Positions 49,937 to 59,720 of a DNA stretch of 64,000 bases are shown one piece after another. The translations under genes were made by a program, and so were the position numbers. The stretch's first letter is position 1. The number at the start of each line of letters is the position of its first letter. The notes beneath the pieces were generated by a model. It saw only the letters and a program-made list of their open reading frames with translations, made no database searches and was not told the origin of the DNA. The stretch is from contig URLM01000002.1 of assembly GCA_900548775.1 (NCBI GenBank), forward strand, positions 1-64,000, read 5' to 3'. The DNA is from an uncultured Olsenella sp. (GTDB lineage Bacteria > Actinomycetota > Coriobacteriia > Coriobacteriales > Atopobiaceae).

Positions 49937-50838
49937 TACTGCTGCACCTCCCTCTTACGGGTGTACGAGAGCTGCGCGAGTCCCATGGCAGCGACAAGGA
50001 CGAAGAATATGACTGCCTTCGCCTGGGCGACGCCTCGCGACGCGCCGGTACCCGAGTAGAACGTGTTGTAGATGTTCAGGGCCATCATCTCGGTCGTGTT
50101 GATGGTCTTGCCGTCGGCGAGCTGCTCGTACGGCAGGCCGCCAGTAAGCGCGAGGTTCTGGTCGAAGAGCTTGAAGCCGTTGGTGAGCGAGAGGAACGTG
50201 CAGATCGTGATCGAGGGCATCACGTTGGGGATGATCACCTTGAAGAGGGTCTGCGCCTTGGTCGCGCCGTCGATCTTGGCGGCCTCGATCATGTCCTCGG
50301 GGACAGCCTGGATGCCGGCGATGTAGATGATCATCATGTAGCCGATCTGCTGCCAGCACATGAGGATGATCAGGCCCCAGAAGCCGTACTTGGTCTCGAG
50401 GACCACCGAGGTGCCGTACTGCTGGAGGATGCCGTCGAAGATCATCGACCAGATGTAGCCGAGGACGATGCCGCCGATCAGGTTTGGCGCGAAGAAGATC
50501 GTGCGGAAGATGTTCGAGCCCTTGATGCCCTGCGTGAGCGCGTAGGCCACGGCAAACGCGATCACGTTGATGAGGACGAGGCACACGATGGCGGTCAGTG
50601 CCGTGTACCAGAAGGAGTGCTGGAAGGACTCGTCCGCGAAGGCGGAGGCATAGTTGGAAAGGCCAATGAACTTAGCGCTCGAAATGGTCTTGAATTTGCA
50701 GAAGGAAAGGTAGATGCCCTGGATGAACGGCCAAACGAAGCCGATGGTGAAGGCGGCCGTCACGGGCAGGAGGAAGAGCCACCAGAAGTGTCTCGTTGAC
50801 TTTATCTGGGAGCTCTGCTTGATGGCTTTGCTTTTCAT
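49936..50838 (-). CDS. CUT1 sugar ABC permease (MalF-like)
   Basis: This 300-residue inner-membrane permease has a basic N-terminus and six helices. The EAA loop EAAKIDGATKAQTLFKVIIP lies near residue 195. It is shorter than E. coli MalF and lacks its large periplasmic loop, as usual in Gram-positive CUT1 systems. It follows the binding-protein gene after a strong hairpin. Confidence 0.92.
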   Translation of the reverse strand: MKSKAIKQSSQIKSTRHFWWLFLLPVTAAFTIGFVWPFIQGIYLSFCKFKTISSAKFIGLSNYASAFADESFQHSFWYTALTAIVCLVLINVIAFAVAYALTQGIKGSNIFRTIFFAPNLIGGIVLGYIWSMIFDGILQQYGTSVVLETKYGFWGLIILMCWQQIGYMMIIYIAGIQAVPEDMIEAAKIDGATKAQTLFKVIIPNVMPSITICTFLSLTNGFKLFDQNLALTGGLPYEQLADGKTINTTEMMALNIYNTFYSGTGASRGVAQAKAVIFFVLVAAMGLAQLSYTRKREVQQ

Positions 50839-50867
50839 GCTTTTCCACTCCCGCGTGAGAAAAGAAC

Positions 50868-50900
50868 GGGGGCCAGGCGCCGTATGAACGCCCGGCCCCC
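50868..50900 (-). terminator. Hairpin between the binding-protein and permease genes
   Basis: The long stem GGGGGCC-GGCG/CGCC-GGCCCCC lies 26 bases past the binding-protein stop codon. In ABC operons such hairpins often let the binding protein be made in excess of the permeases. Confidence 0.6.
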
Positions 50901-50926
50901 AAATGCCAGTCAGAGGTCAGATGGAA

Positions 50927-52267
50927 CTAGGCGTTCTCGACCTTGTAGTTCTGGGCCCAGCCGTCGACGAACGCGGTCTTGAAGGTCTCCCAGTTGGCGT
51001 CGGACTGATCCGCCGTGTAGGAGTTGAGGGCAGAGACCAGGCCCTTGCGGTACTGGTCGACGTTGGGCTGGTAGTTGGTTGCCCAGTCCATGGTGTAGTT
51101 GCCTGCCTTGGAGAGCTCCTCGGCCTTGTTGAGGTAGTCGTTGTCGCCCTTGGCGGCGTCGGTGTAGGGAAGGACGCCAAGCTGAGCGACCATTTCCTTG
51201 GAGGCCTCGGGGTCGGTGACGAGCCAGAGCCAGAAGTCCATGGTGGCCTTCTTGTCCTCATCGGAGGCAGAGTCGTTGATGGCGAGGCGGTTCTCGGTGC
51301 CGCTGTTGAGGCCGGCCTTCTCCTCGCCGGACACGCCGCAGTAGTACGGGATCATCGTGGTGTTCTTCTGGGCGGCCGAGATGGTGGCGTAGTCCCAGGA
51401 GCCGGTGAAGAAGAACGCCGCCTTGCCGGAGGTGAACTCGGTCGCGGGGTCGTGGCCGCCGGTGGAGAGGGTCGTGGGATCCTCGGCGGAGTTGTTGATG
51501 GCCAGGTCGAAGATCTTCTTGTAGTTGGGGAGGTAGGTGCCCTTGATGGTGGCAGGGGTTGCGTCCCAGCCACCGTCGTCCTTCTCCTCGTAGTAGTACT
51601 CGAGGTTGGCAAGGTGGCCGGTCACGCGCCAAGACGAGGAATCGTCGAGGTCGGTTGCGGCGAAGGCGTCGAAGCCCAGCGTGGCGGCATTCTTGTGGAT
51701 GTCCTCGACGACGGTCTTCAGGGAGTCGAAGTCCTTGATGTCGTCGACGCTGTGGCCGGCCTTCTCGACCAGGTCGGCGTTCACGACGATGCCGTAGGTC
51801 TCGTAGCAGAGGCCGGCGCAGACCAGACGGCCGTCGGAGTCCTTGTAGGTGTAGTCGGTGGTGGAGAGGGCCTTCTCGATGTCGGTGCCGGAGAGGTCCA
51901 TGGCGTTGGAGCCCCACTCCTTGACGCCGGCGGTGGTGCCGATGTTGAAGAGCGTGGGGGCGTCGGTCTTGTCCATCTCGGAGGTCAGGGTCTGCTCATA
52001 GGTGCCGGACGCGGCGGCCTGGACCTTGACCTTGACGTTGGGGTACTTCTCCATGTAGCTCTTGGCGAGCTTCTGGGCAGTCTCGTCAAGCTCGGGCTTG
52101 AAGTTGAGCCAGTAGACGTTCCCGGAGCGGTCGTCGCTGTTGGAGCTGCTGGTGCTAGAAGAGCTGGAGCTGTCGGAGCTGGAGCTGCCACCGCAGCCGG
52201 CGAGGCCAAGGACGGCCGCCGACGCTGCGCCGAGCGTGATGAACTGCTTCCTCGAAATGTTCCCCAT
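50927..52267 (-). CDS. CUT1 sugar-binding lipoprotein
   Basis: This 446-residue extracytoplasmic solute-binding protein has a signal with SRKQFITLGAASAAVLGLAGC, the lipobox LAGC near residue 24, and a Ser-rich linker. The mature domain has SYMEKYPNVKVKVQAA, FTSGKAAFFFTGSWDYA and WLWLVTDPEASKEM, as in family-1 sugar-binding proteins. ATG 52267 follows GGGAGG. It is the first gene of the leftward ABC-malQ-glgP operon, whose promoter overlaps a palindrome at 52395-52408. The sugar is probably a maltodextrin, by context. Confidence 0.9.
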   Translation of the reverse strand: MGNISRKQFITLGAASAAVLGLAGCGGSSSSDSSSSSSTSSSNSDDRSGNVYWLNFKPELDETAQKLAKSYMEKYPNVKVKVQAAASGTYEQTLTSEMDKTDAPTLFNIGTTAGVKEWGSNAMDLSGTDIEKALSTTDYTYKDSDGRLVCAGLCYETYGIVVNADLVEKAGHSVDDIKDFDSLKTVVEDIHKNAATLGFDAFAATDLDDSSSWRVTGHLANLEYYYEEKDDGGWDATPATIKGTYLPNYKKIFDLAINNSAEDPTTLSTGGHDPATEFTSGKAAFFFTGSWDYATISAAQKNTTMIPYYCGVSGEEKAGLNSGTENRLAINDSASDEDKKATMDFWLWLVTDPEASKEMVAQLGVLPYTDAAKGDNDYLNKAEELSKAGNYTMDWATNYQPNVDQYRKGLVSALNSYTADQSDANWETFKTAFVDGWAQNYKVENA

Positions 52268-52375
52268 CGTGATCCTCCCGTTGCTTCCTGTCTGAACGAC
52301 GCCTTCCGTCGTCCTTGCCCTATCACGGAGCCGCTACGCGGGCTTTCCCGGGTAATGCCCCGTCTCTTGGTTACG

Positions 52376-52403
52376 ACAATAACCTTGCGCGTCTCTTGTT
52401 CAA
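52376..52403 (-). promoter_or_regulatory. Promoter of the sugar ABC operon
   Basis: On the minus strand, -35 TTGAAC and -10 TATTGT are 16 bp apart. The -35 lies inside the palindromic operator, so a bound repressor would block it. Confidence 0.5.
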
Positions 52404-52408
52404 ACAAG
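52395..52408. promoter_or_regulatory. Candidate GntR operator
   Basis: CTTGTT-CA-AACAAG has 6-bp perfect arms. The 11-bp core CTTGTTCAAAC recurs at 55271-55281, upstream of the HAD phosphatase gene. The divergent GntR protein is the likely binder. Confidence 0.5.
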
Positions 52409-52619
52409 TATCGACTGAGCGGTACCTTATTCGTGGTGAACGGTAGGCACGAGTAATGCTCGTTTTACTGTTTACGCAGGTACATAGGCTGTGCTTTCTT
52501 AACGGTCACCGGTTACTCGTCCAAACGGCTTTCAGGAGTTCTAGGATATCTGGTACCACACATGTTCCGCACCTGTCGTCCCTTCAAGGTCCGACGGTCC
52601 GCAAGCTAGGAGAGACCAC

Positions 52620-53339
52620 ATGCCTAAGGCGATCTTTGAGGGCATCTACCGCGACCTCAAGGGAAAGATCCAGGAAGGAACCTACTCCTACCAGGAGCTT
52701 CTTCCCTCCGAGGGAGAACTCACGGCGGAGTACGGATGCTCGCGCAACACCCTCAGGCGCGCGGTCTCCATGCTGGCTGACGATGCCTACGTGCAGCCGA
52801 TGCACGGCCGGGGGGTGCGGGTCATCTGGCAGCGAGAGGCACACAGCGCCCAGGGCTCGCTCGAGGGCGTCGAGTCCTTTGGCGAGTATGCACGGAGAAA
52901 CGGCCTGGTTCCCGGCACACACGTCAAGTCGTTTGAACGCGTTACCTGCGGCGCCGGGCTCGCGCGTCGTACGGGCTTCGCCGAGGGCGTCGAGCTGGTG
53001 CGCGTGGTGCGCGTGCGCACGCTGGACGACGTCGCACGCCAAGTCGATCACGACTATTTCCTGGCCTCCGCGGTTCCTGGCCTCACTGCCGAGCAGGCGG
53101 AGAAGTCCGTCTACAGCTATCTCGAGAATGACCTAGGGATGCGCATCCTCACGAGCCGTCGCCGCATCACGGTGCAGCTTGCGACCGACGAGGACTGCAG
53201 CTACATGGACCTTGACCCCTACAACTGCGTGGCGGTGGTCGAGAGCCAGTCCTACAACTCCGACGGGGTGATGTTCGAGTACACGCAGGTGCGCCACCAT
53301 CCGGAGCTCTTCTGCTTCACGACTGTGTCGAGGAGGTAG
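52620..53339 (+). CDS. GntR-family (HutC/TreR-type) transcriptional regulator
   Basis: This 239-residue repressor has an N-terminal winged helix (residues about 5-70: LLPSEGELTAEYGCSRNTLRRAVSMLADDAYVQPMHGRGVRV) and a C-terminal UTRA ligand domain (about 90-235), as in TreR and other sugar-phosphate-responsive regulators. ATG 52620 follows AGGAGA. It is divergent from the sugar ABC operon, which it probably controls. A phosphorylated sugar effector is likely from the family, and the nearby PTS and HAD genes fit that. Confidence 0.9.
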   Translation: MPKAIFEGIYRDLKGKIQEGTYSYQELLPSEGELTAEYGCSRNTLRRAVSMLADDAYVQPMHGRGVRVIWQREAHSAQGSLEGVESFGEYARRNGLVPGTHVKSFERVTCGAGLARRTGFAEGVELVRVVRVRTLDDVARQVDHDYFLASAVPGLTAEQAEKSVYSYLENDLGMRILTSRRRITVQLATDEDCSYMDLDPYNCVAVVESQSYNSDGVMFEYTQVRHHPELFCFTTVSRR

Positions 53340-53344
53340 CCGCA

Positions 53345-53690
53345 GGCACCTCGCTGCGGGAACACGCCCTCTGGCGAGGAAACGGCGCCATACGAGGGCT
53401 TCCGTACGTCTCCGTTGCAATAACGCGCCCTCCGGCGAGAAAACGGCGCCGGAGGGTGCCTTTCGTACGGAATCCCGTCGGGAGCCCACGCTCCGGCGCC
53501 TATTTCTCGCCGATAGGCGCGTTCCCGCAGCGATGGCGGAGCAAATCCTTGTCCCGGCGTCATTTTCTCGCCGGAGGGCGCATCTCGTACGGAATCCCGT
53601 CCAAAGCGCCACCTTCGGCGTCAATTATGCGCCGGAACAGCGATTATCTCCTCTTCGGCCGTCGGAAATCTTGTCTCGGGCGTCACCTAT
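53345..53690 (+). repeat. Array of ~61-bp hairpin units, locus C
   Basis: About five or six units begin just after the GntR stop codon. Units alternate between a TCGTACGGAATCCCGTC linker and a TTCCCGCAGCGATGGCGG linker, joined by hairpins such as CTCCGGCGCC-TATTTCT-CGCCG. The array fills the gap to the convergent YdjM-like gene; no gene is seen. Confidence 0.8.
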
Positions 53691-53709
53691 GCCCAGTGCC
53701 CTCGCTCCC

Positions 53710-54345
53710 CTACAGCCATCCCGAGAGCAGGGCGGCAACAGTGGCAACGCCAAGAACGAGAAGCACGCCGTCCACGATGCCGCCAGCCTTGCACAGCCCC
53801 AGCGCCTGGCCTCTCGAAACGGGCCAGAAGAGCCGTTCGGGCTTCTTGTTGAGCAGGTCAACCACCAGGTGCGAGAAGTACCCCACCGCCATTGCCAGCG
53901 CAAGCTCCGGTGCCGCCAGGTACGCACCGCCAAAGAAGAGCGCCGTGGCAACGAACGAGTGCGAGAAGCCCCTGTGTCCTGAAGCCCTGCCGCAGGCGAG
54001 AACCGCAACGATCACGGCGACCCCTGCAACCTGGTTCGTCCCTGCGGCGCGCACGAACGCAACGGCTTGCGCCGCGAGGTCAGACCCAGCAAGCGCATCG
54101 GCCCCAAACGCCGAGGCGATCACGGCGACGAGAAGCCACCAGGCCCTTCTCAGCTGCTGTGACGCCTCGCTCGTAGATACGTCGGCATCGGGAAGAAGGC
54201 CGCCCGCCGCCCCTGCCGCAAGACAGGCGAGCGTCGAGGCGCCGCCCGTGATCATCGGCACCCCACCCGTCAGTGCCAACGGAACGTACTTCGCCGTCGC
54301 CAGCGCGGCAGCCGCGCCAACGGCTATGTGCGTCTTGCCCGTCAT
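53710..54345 (-). CDS. YdjM-like membrane-bound metal-dependent hydrolase family protein
   Basis: This 211-residue membrane protein is of the DUF457/YdjM family. It has MTGKTHIAVG at the N-terminus, GGLLPDADV near residue 50, HRGFSHSFVATALFFGG near residue 127 and GYFSHLVVDLLNKKPERLFWP near residue 155. The conserved His and Asp residues suggest a metal site, and there are about five membrane helices. In E. coli ydjM is SOS-controlled, but I see no LexA box here. It follows the HAD gene by 21 bases and may be cotranscribed. Its function is unknown. Confidence 0.82.
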   Translation of the reverse strand: MTGKTHIAVGAAAALATAKYVPLALTGGVPMITGGASTLACLAAGAAGGLLPDADVSTSEASQQLRRAWWLLVAVIASAFGADALAGSDLAAQAVAFVRAAGTNQVAGVAVIVAVLACGRASGHRGFSHSFVATALFFGGAYLAAPELALAMAVGYFSHLVVDLLNKKPERLFWPVSRGQALGLCKAGGIVDGVLLVLGVATVAALLSGWL

Positions 54346-54366
54346 GCCAACGCCTGCCCGGCCAGC

Positions 54367-55176
54367 CTAGATGAGGCCCAGCTTGGCAAGGGCCTTTGCA
54401 ACGCCGTCGTTGCCCACGGTGTCGGTCACAAGGGTCGCCGCCCGCTTCACCGCAGGTACCGCGTTGCCCATCGCCACCGATACATCAACCTGCTCAAACA
54501 GGCTGAGGTCATTCTCGGAGTCGCCGAATCCATAGGTGGTACCGGCGTCTCCAACGTAGTCGAGAATCGCCCTCACCGCGCCCCGCTTGCAGTTCTTGGA
54601 GAGGCCAACCTCGCTGTTTCCCATCTCAAGCCCCGTTATGGAAAGCCCAACCACCCCAGAGAAGCGATCGACCACGACCCTCGCTGCAGGCGTCGGCAGC
54701 ACGACCTTGTGCACGCGTCCGCCCGGAATCAAGCGCAAGGCCTCGCCCACGTTCGCCGGCGACGGCTGGTGCGTACCCGCCGTGCCCCCACGCACGTCAA
54801 CCGAGCCACGGGCAGACTCGAGAAGAGCGCCAGAGCCGGTCTGCGCGAGAACCGCGTCCACGCCGGCAAGCACCTCGGGCGGCAGCGCGACGTCACGAAG
54901 GACCACGTCCCCCACCTTGACGTACGCACCGGCAAGGCATGCCATTCCCGAGAAAGGGAGCGCCGCCATCTTGGGGTGGATGTCGAGCGGCGAGCGGCCC
55001 GTGCAGATGAACGCGCGGTTGCCGGCTGCCACGAAACGTCGTATGGCATCCGCCACGGCAGGGCTGGGAACCGGCGAGAGCTTGCGCTCTTCGTCACTCA
55101 GCTGCTCGCGGACAACCGGGTCTGTCCAGCCCAAGGTCCCGTCTATGTCGAAGAACGCTGTAACGCGCTCGCCCAC
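54367..55176 (-). CDS. Cof-type HAD sugar-phosphatase
   Basis: This 269-residue hydrolase has HAD motif I FFDIDGTLG, motif II FICTGRSP, a type-II cap domain in the middle (about 85-185) and motif IV GFGDSENDLSLFE. Such proteins dephosphorylate sugar phosphates or cofactors. It starts at GTG 55176 with AAAGG upstream. A copy of the CTTGTTCAAAC motif found before the sugar ABC operon lies about 95 bp upstream, so it may belong to the same regulon. Confidence 0.88.
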   Translation of the reverse strand: MGERVTAFFDIDGTLGWTDPVVREQLSDEERKLSPVPSPAVADAIRRFVAAGNRAFICTGRSPLDIHPKMAALPFSGMACLAGAYVKVGDVVLRDVALPPEVLAGVDAVLAQTGSGALLESARGSVDVRGGTAGTHQPSPANVGEALRLIPGGRVHKVVLPTPAARVVVDRFSGVVGLSITGLEMGNSEVGLSKNCKRGAVRAILDYVGDAGTTYGFGDSENDLSLFEQVDVSVAMGNAVPAVKRAATLVTDTVGNDGVAKALAKLGLI

Positions 55177-55270
55177 TGCCAGTCTGACCTTTCGTTTTCT
55201 GGCTTAGTGGAGGGGAGTTGTTCACACCGCCACCACTCGTCCGAGTACATGTCTGCACGTTATTCAATCA

Positions 55271-55291
55271 CTTGTTCAAACTTGTAACAAG
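55271..55291. promoter_or_regulatory. Second candidate GntR operator
   Basis: CTTGTTCAAAC is followed directly by the palindrome CTTGT-A-ACAAG. It lies between the PTS gene end and the HAD start and shares 11 bp with the site at 52395-52408. Confidence 0.45.
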
Positions 55292-55357
55292 AGGGAGATG
55301 GCAAATGAGCCATGTCATATTGTTCAATTGACGCGACCCAATATCACCACCGCCATC

Positions 55358-56974
55358 TCACTCGTCCATCCCCAGGACCCTCTCGACGCGCTCTGCCACC
55401 TGCGTCACATTGAGACCCACGATCACCTGGACCGCACGGCCCGTGCACACGGCACCCCTCGCGCCAGCGTCCACAAAGGCATCGCTCTCCGCGACCTTCT
55501 CGGGATCGCGCACGTCCACCCGCAGACGCGTGGCGCAGCTGGTAATGCCCTCGATGTTCTCGGCGCCGCCGAGAAGCTCCACAAGTCGCAGCGCATAGGC
55601 GTCCTCCTGGTGGGCGTCGAGCTTCTCGCCCTCGACCCCAAGGCGCTTGCCGTCCTGCGCGCGCGGCATCCCGTGGGCGTCTCGGTACTCGTCCTGCGTG
55701 TGCAGCCGTACCTCCTCGTCGCTCGCCCTTCCGGGCGTCTTGAAGTCAAAGTGCAGGATGAGGAAGCGGAAAACCAGGAAGTATATGACCGTGAAGCACA
55801 GGCCAATTGCCAGCGCCACAAGATAGGTCTGACCATGTGTGGCGGAGAGGGGCACAAAGTCGAGCGAGGACATCTCGATGAGGCCGCCCGAGAAGACGCC
55901 TACCACGCCAAAAGCGTTCATCGTCATGGAGAGGCAGGCGGCAAGCGCCGCGTGGGCCACAAAGAGCTGGGGCGCCACAAAGAGGAACGTGTACTCGATG
56001 GGCTCGGTCACGCCACAGAGCACCGAGGTCAGCGTCACGGGGACGAGAAGCGCCAGCACGCGCTTGCGGCGCTCGGGCTTGGCGGTAACGTAGAACGCGG
56101 CGGCGATGCCAGGAATGCCAAAGAGCTTTGACCAGCCCGTGGCCGTGAGTGACGCCCACGGCGCGAGCTCCGCAAGCGGGCGCGCGGAGGCCGCAAGGCC
56201 CGGCAGGGCGTTTGCCCAGGCAGCGTAGATGCCTCCCTGCACAATCACGTTGTCGTAGTAGAAGGGCGCGTAGAGCAGGTGGTGCAGGCCAAACGGAATG
56301 AGCACGCGCTCAAGGAAGACGAAGATTCCCACACCCGCCGTGCCGACGTCGAGGATGACCTGCTGAAATACGTGCATGCCCACCTGGACCTTGGGCCATA
56401 CCAGCACCACCACGACAGCAATCGGCAGCATCACGATGAACGAGACCATGTACACAAAGGTCGAGCCGGAGAAGACCCCCAGCCACTCTGGCAGGCGCGT
56501 ATCGAAGAAGCGGTTGTGGAGCGAGATGACCACGCCAGAGATGAGAAGTGCGCCGGCAATGCCCATGTCCAGCGTGCGAATGCCTGCAATGGTCGCGATG
56601 CCCTCCGCGCTCCCGGCGCTGGCCGAGAAGTCAACGCCCAACTCGGGCGCCCAGGCAGAGAGCATCGAGCTCACAAAGTAGTTGAACGTGAGGTAGGCGA
56701 CAAACGCCTCGAGGCAGCAGCGGCCCGCTTGCTTCTTGGCAAGGCCAATGGGAAGCGCCACGGCAAAGAGCAGCGGAAGCTGGTTGAAGACCGTCCAACC
56801 GCCGTCGAGAATCACGGTCCAGCACTTGGTCCAGGTGGTGCCGGCCGCCGCGATGGGCCCCATGATGGACTCGGTGGTGAAGAGCGTTCCCAGACCCACC
56901 ACGACCCCCGCAAAGGCGAAGAGCATGGCGGGCGTGAAGAGCGCGCCGCCAAACCGCTGGATGGCCTTCATCAT
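55358..56974 (-). CDS. PTS permease EIICB, alpha-glucoside/maltose type
   Basis: This 538-residue phosphotransferase permease has a membrane EIIC domain (residues about 1-425, ten or so helices; ERVLIPFGLHHLLYAPFYY and GVTEPIEYTFLFVAP are family marks) and a cytoplasmic EIIB domain whose GITSCATRLRVDV carries the phosphorylated Cys480. The order and length fit the MalX/AglA group, which takes up maltose or other alpha-glucosides. A EIIA domain is missing and must be supplied by another protein. ATG 56974 follows GAGGGGG; an ATG one codon on is an alternative. Confidence 0.9.
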   Translation of the reverse strand: MMKAIQRFGGALFTPAMLFAFAGVVVGLGTLFTTESIMGPIAAAGTTWTKCWTVILDGGWTVFNQLPLLFAVALPIGLAKKQAGRCCLEAFVAYLTFNYFVSSMLSAWAPELGVDFSASAGSAEGIATIAGIRTLDMGIAGALLISGVVISLHNRFFDTRLPEWLGVFSGSTFVYMVSFIVMLPIAVVVVLVWPKVQVGMHVFQQVILDVGTAGVGIFVFLERVLIPFGLHHLLYAPFYYDNVIVQGGIYAAWANALPGLAASARPLAELAPWASLTATGWSKLFGIPGIAAAFYVTAKPERRKRVLALLVPVTLTSVLCGVTEPIEYTFLFVAPQLFVAHAALAACLSMTMNAFGVVGVFSGGLIEMSSLDFVPLSATHGQTYLVALAIGLCFTVIYFLVFRFLILHFDFKTPGRASDEEVRLHTQDEYRDAHGMPRAQDGKRLGVEGEKLDAHQEDAYALRLVELLGGAENIEGITSCATRLRVDVRDPEKVAESDAFVDAGARGAVCTGRAVQVIVGLNVTQVAERVERVLGMDE

Positions 56975-57072
56975 GATGTGATCCCCCTCTCGGCACGAGA
57001 GCGCACGGCGCCTCGCGCGGCCACACTCTGATACACTAGCCGAGAAGCCCGCTTAGCGGGTGGCACGCTCAC

Positions 57073-57147
57073 TGGGGTATCGTCCAACGGTTAGGACACG
57101 GGTTTTTGGTGCCTGGAATGTGGGTTCGAATCCTACTACCCCAGCCA
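57073..57147 (+). tRNA. tRNA-Gln (TTG)
   Basis: A 75-base cloverleaf with the CCA end encoded. The acceptor arm TGGGGTA pairs with TACCCCA, the T-arm has GTTCGAATC, and the anticodon loop TTTTGGT reads TTG. The anticodon stem has two G-T pairs. The overall sequence is close to bacterial glutamine tRNAs. Confidence 0.95.
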
Positions 57148-57352
57148 TTTTTCTTCTCGCATTTGCCTTCACCTGGTACAAAAGCTGGGATGCATTGAAT
57201 TCTCCGCGAACGGTAGAGTGACGCCCCTCGCCTTGGGATACCCATGAAACGCGCGTGTAATGTGGCGGCAGGCGCTTTGGCTGCGCTATCATCGTTGCGG
57301 CACGAACAGCCTGAATAGCCGGGATAGGTCCCAGACGGAAGGACGGCAGTCG

Positions 57353-58348
<996 letters not shown>

Positions 58349-58352
58349 ACGC

Positions 58353-59607
58353 ATGCCGGACGAGAAGCCCAAAACACACAAGAGGATCATCGACGCCGCG
58401 GAGGAGGCCCCCCGCGGCGTCGCTCTGTTGCGCGCGTCCCTTGTTCTGCTGCTCTGGGCACTCTTGGCGGGCGTGGTAGTGGGCGCGGGCTGCCTCGCCA
58501 CATTGAAGGCGGTCGACCTGCTCCAGGAGGTTGTCTGGGAGGGCGTCGCCGAGGCACTCCCCCAGCCTCTGGGCGCAGTGGCACCGGTGCTTCTCTGCAC
58601 CCTGGGTGGCGTCCTCGTGGGCGTTGCCACCAGCCACGCGGGCTTCTCGCTTGACACCCTTGGCGTGGTGGTTGGCCACTGCCGCACCGAGGGCGACTGC
58701 CAGGTGAAGAGCTGGCCATGGGCGCTGATGCTCTTTGCGCTTCCCATCGCCTTTGGCGGTGCCGTTGGCCCCGAAGCGGGCGTCTCGGGCTTCACCGCGG
58801 CGCTAGGCACCATGGCCATGCACGGGATGCGTCGCTCGGGCGTGGCGGTGGCGCGCAACACTACGCACCCGCTTGCGGCCGCCTGGAAGGCGCTCTCCCC
58901 CGCCGCGAGCGACGAGGGCAGGCGCTACGCGCGCGGACCCCGCATCCTGCTCTGGGCTGTGGCGGCCGTGGGGTTTGTGTTTTGGCGCGCTCGGAATCTC
59001 TCGCCTCTTTGGGCCCGGAGCGGGCTTCCCCCGCTTTGACGGCATCGACTACCTGGGGCTTGACGCGAGCGCGCTGTGGGCGCTCCTCTCGCTTCCCCTT
59101 GGCTGGGCGCTCGCCCGCCTCTCCGCGTACGCCGGAAAGGCAGCAAAGGTGGCGTGCGATCGCATGAAGACCGTCCCCAAGGCCGTCCTCTGCGGCGTTG
59201 TCCTGGGGCTTGTCGCCCTGGCTCTGCCCGAGGTGTTCTTCTCGGGGCAGTCCGGCACGAGAGACCTCCTCGACGGCTAGCAGGCCATGGGTGCCGGGGT
59301 GCTGCTTGCAACCTGCGTGGCAAAGCTTGCCCTCACGCAGCTCTGCGAGGAGACCGGCTGGATTGGCGGCGAGTTCTTCCCCCTCATCTTCTGCGGGGTC
59401 GCTGCCGGCTATGCCGTCGCAATCATCACCGGAGGCGACCCCATGCTCGCAGTGGCGCTCTCCACGGGTGCCCTCGTGGGAGCTAGCACGGGAAAGTGGC
59501 TGCTCAGCACCTGCGTGCTTGCGTTGTGATTCCCGCCGGTGAGCCTGCCCGTGGTGGCGCTTGCGGCCGTCGTTGGCGCAAAGACCAACGGTCACTCCCG
59601 CAACTAG
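58353..59607 (+). pseudogene. ClC-family chloride channel, broken by a frameshift and two stops
   Basis: The first frame (58353-59039) gives the N-terminal half of a ClC channel, with FGGAVGPEAGVSGFTAALG matching the GxxxGPE anion-site motif. One extra T in the TTTT run 58980-58983 shifts the frame; the next frame continues properly (GALGISRLFGPGAGFPRFDGIDYLG). A TAG at 59278-59280 then interrupts DLLDG-QAMGAGVL, probably a former Trp codon, and a TGA at 59527-59529 precedes FPPVSLPVVALAAVVGA. GGEFFPLIF, the second pore motif, lies in the third piece. Three separate lesions argue for real decay rather than a read error. The start overlaps the prs operon (ATG four bases after its stop). Confidence 0.85.
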
Positions 59608-59720
59608 CCGCGGCCCTCGGGCCCTGCACATGCCTGAGCTATCATGAATTGGTATGTGGCCGCCCGGCGAGTGCCGGTCGGCCCGCACGCCCCATGTCAC
59701 CGCGAACACAGGAGGCAGCC

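Larger units (their letters stand above)
52268..52619. other. 350-bp divergent control region of the sugar operon
   Basis: No gene. It holds the leftward promoter (52376-52403) and the palindromic operator (52395-52408) for the ABC operon, and about 200 bases of AT-richer leader before the GntR gene with no structure that I can name. Confidence 0.6.

Noticed and set aside
57073..57147. tRNA-Gln as an attachment site for an integrated element.
   Set aside because: I saw no direct repeat of the tRNA 3' end and no integrase or phage-type genes nearby.
58980..58983. The frameshift in the ClC gene as a simple sequencing error.
   Set aside because: Two further in-frame stop codons (59278 and 59527) are independent lesions, so real decay is more likely, although the single-T change alone could be an error.
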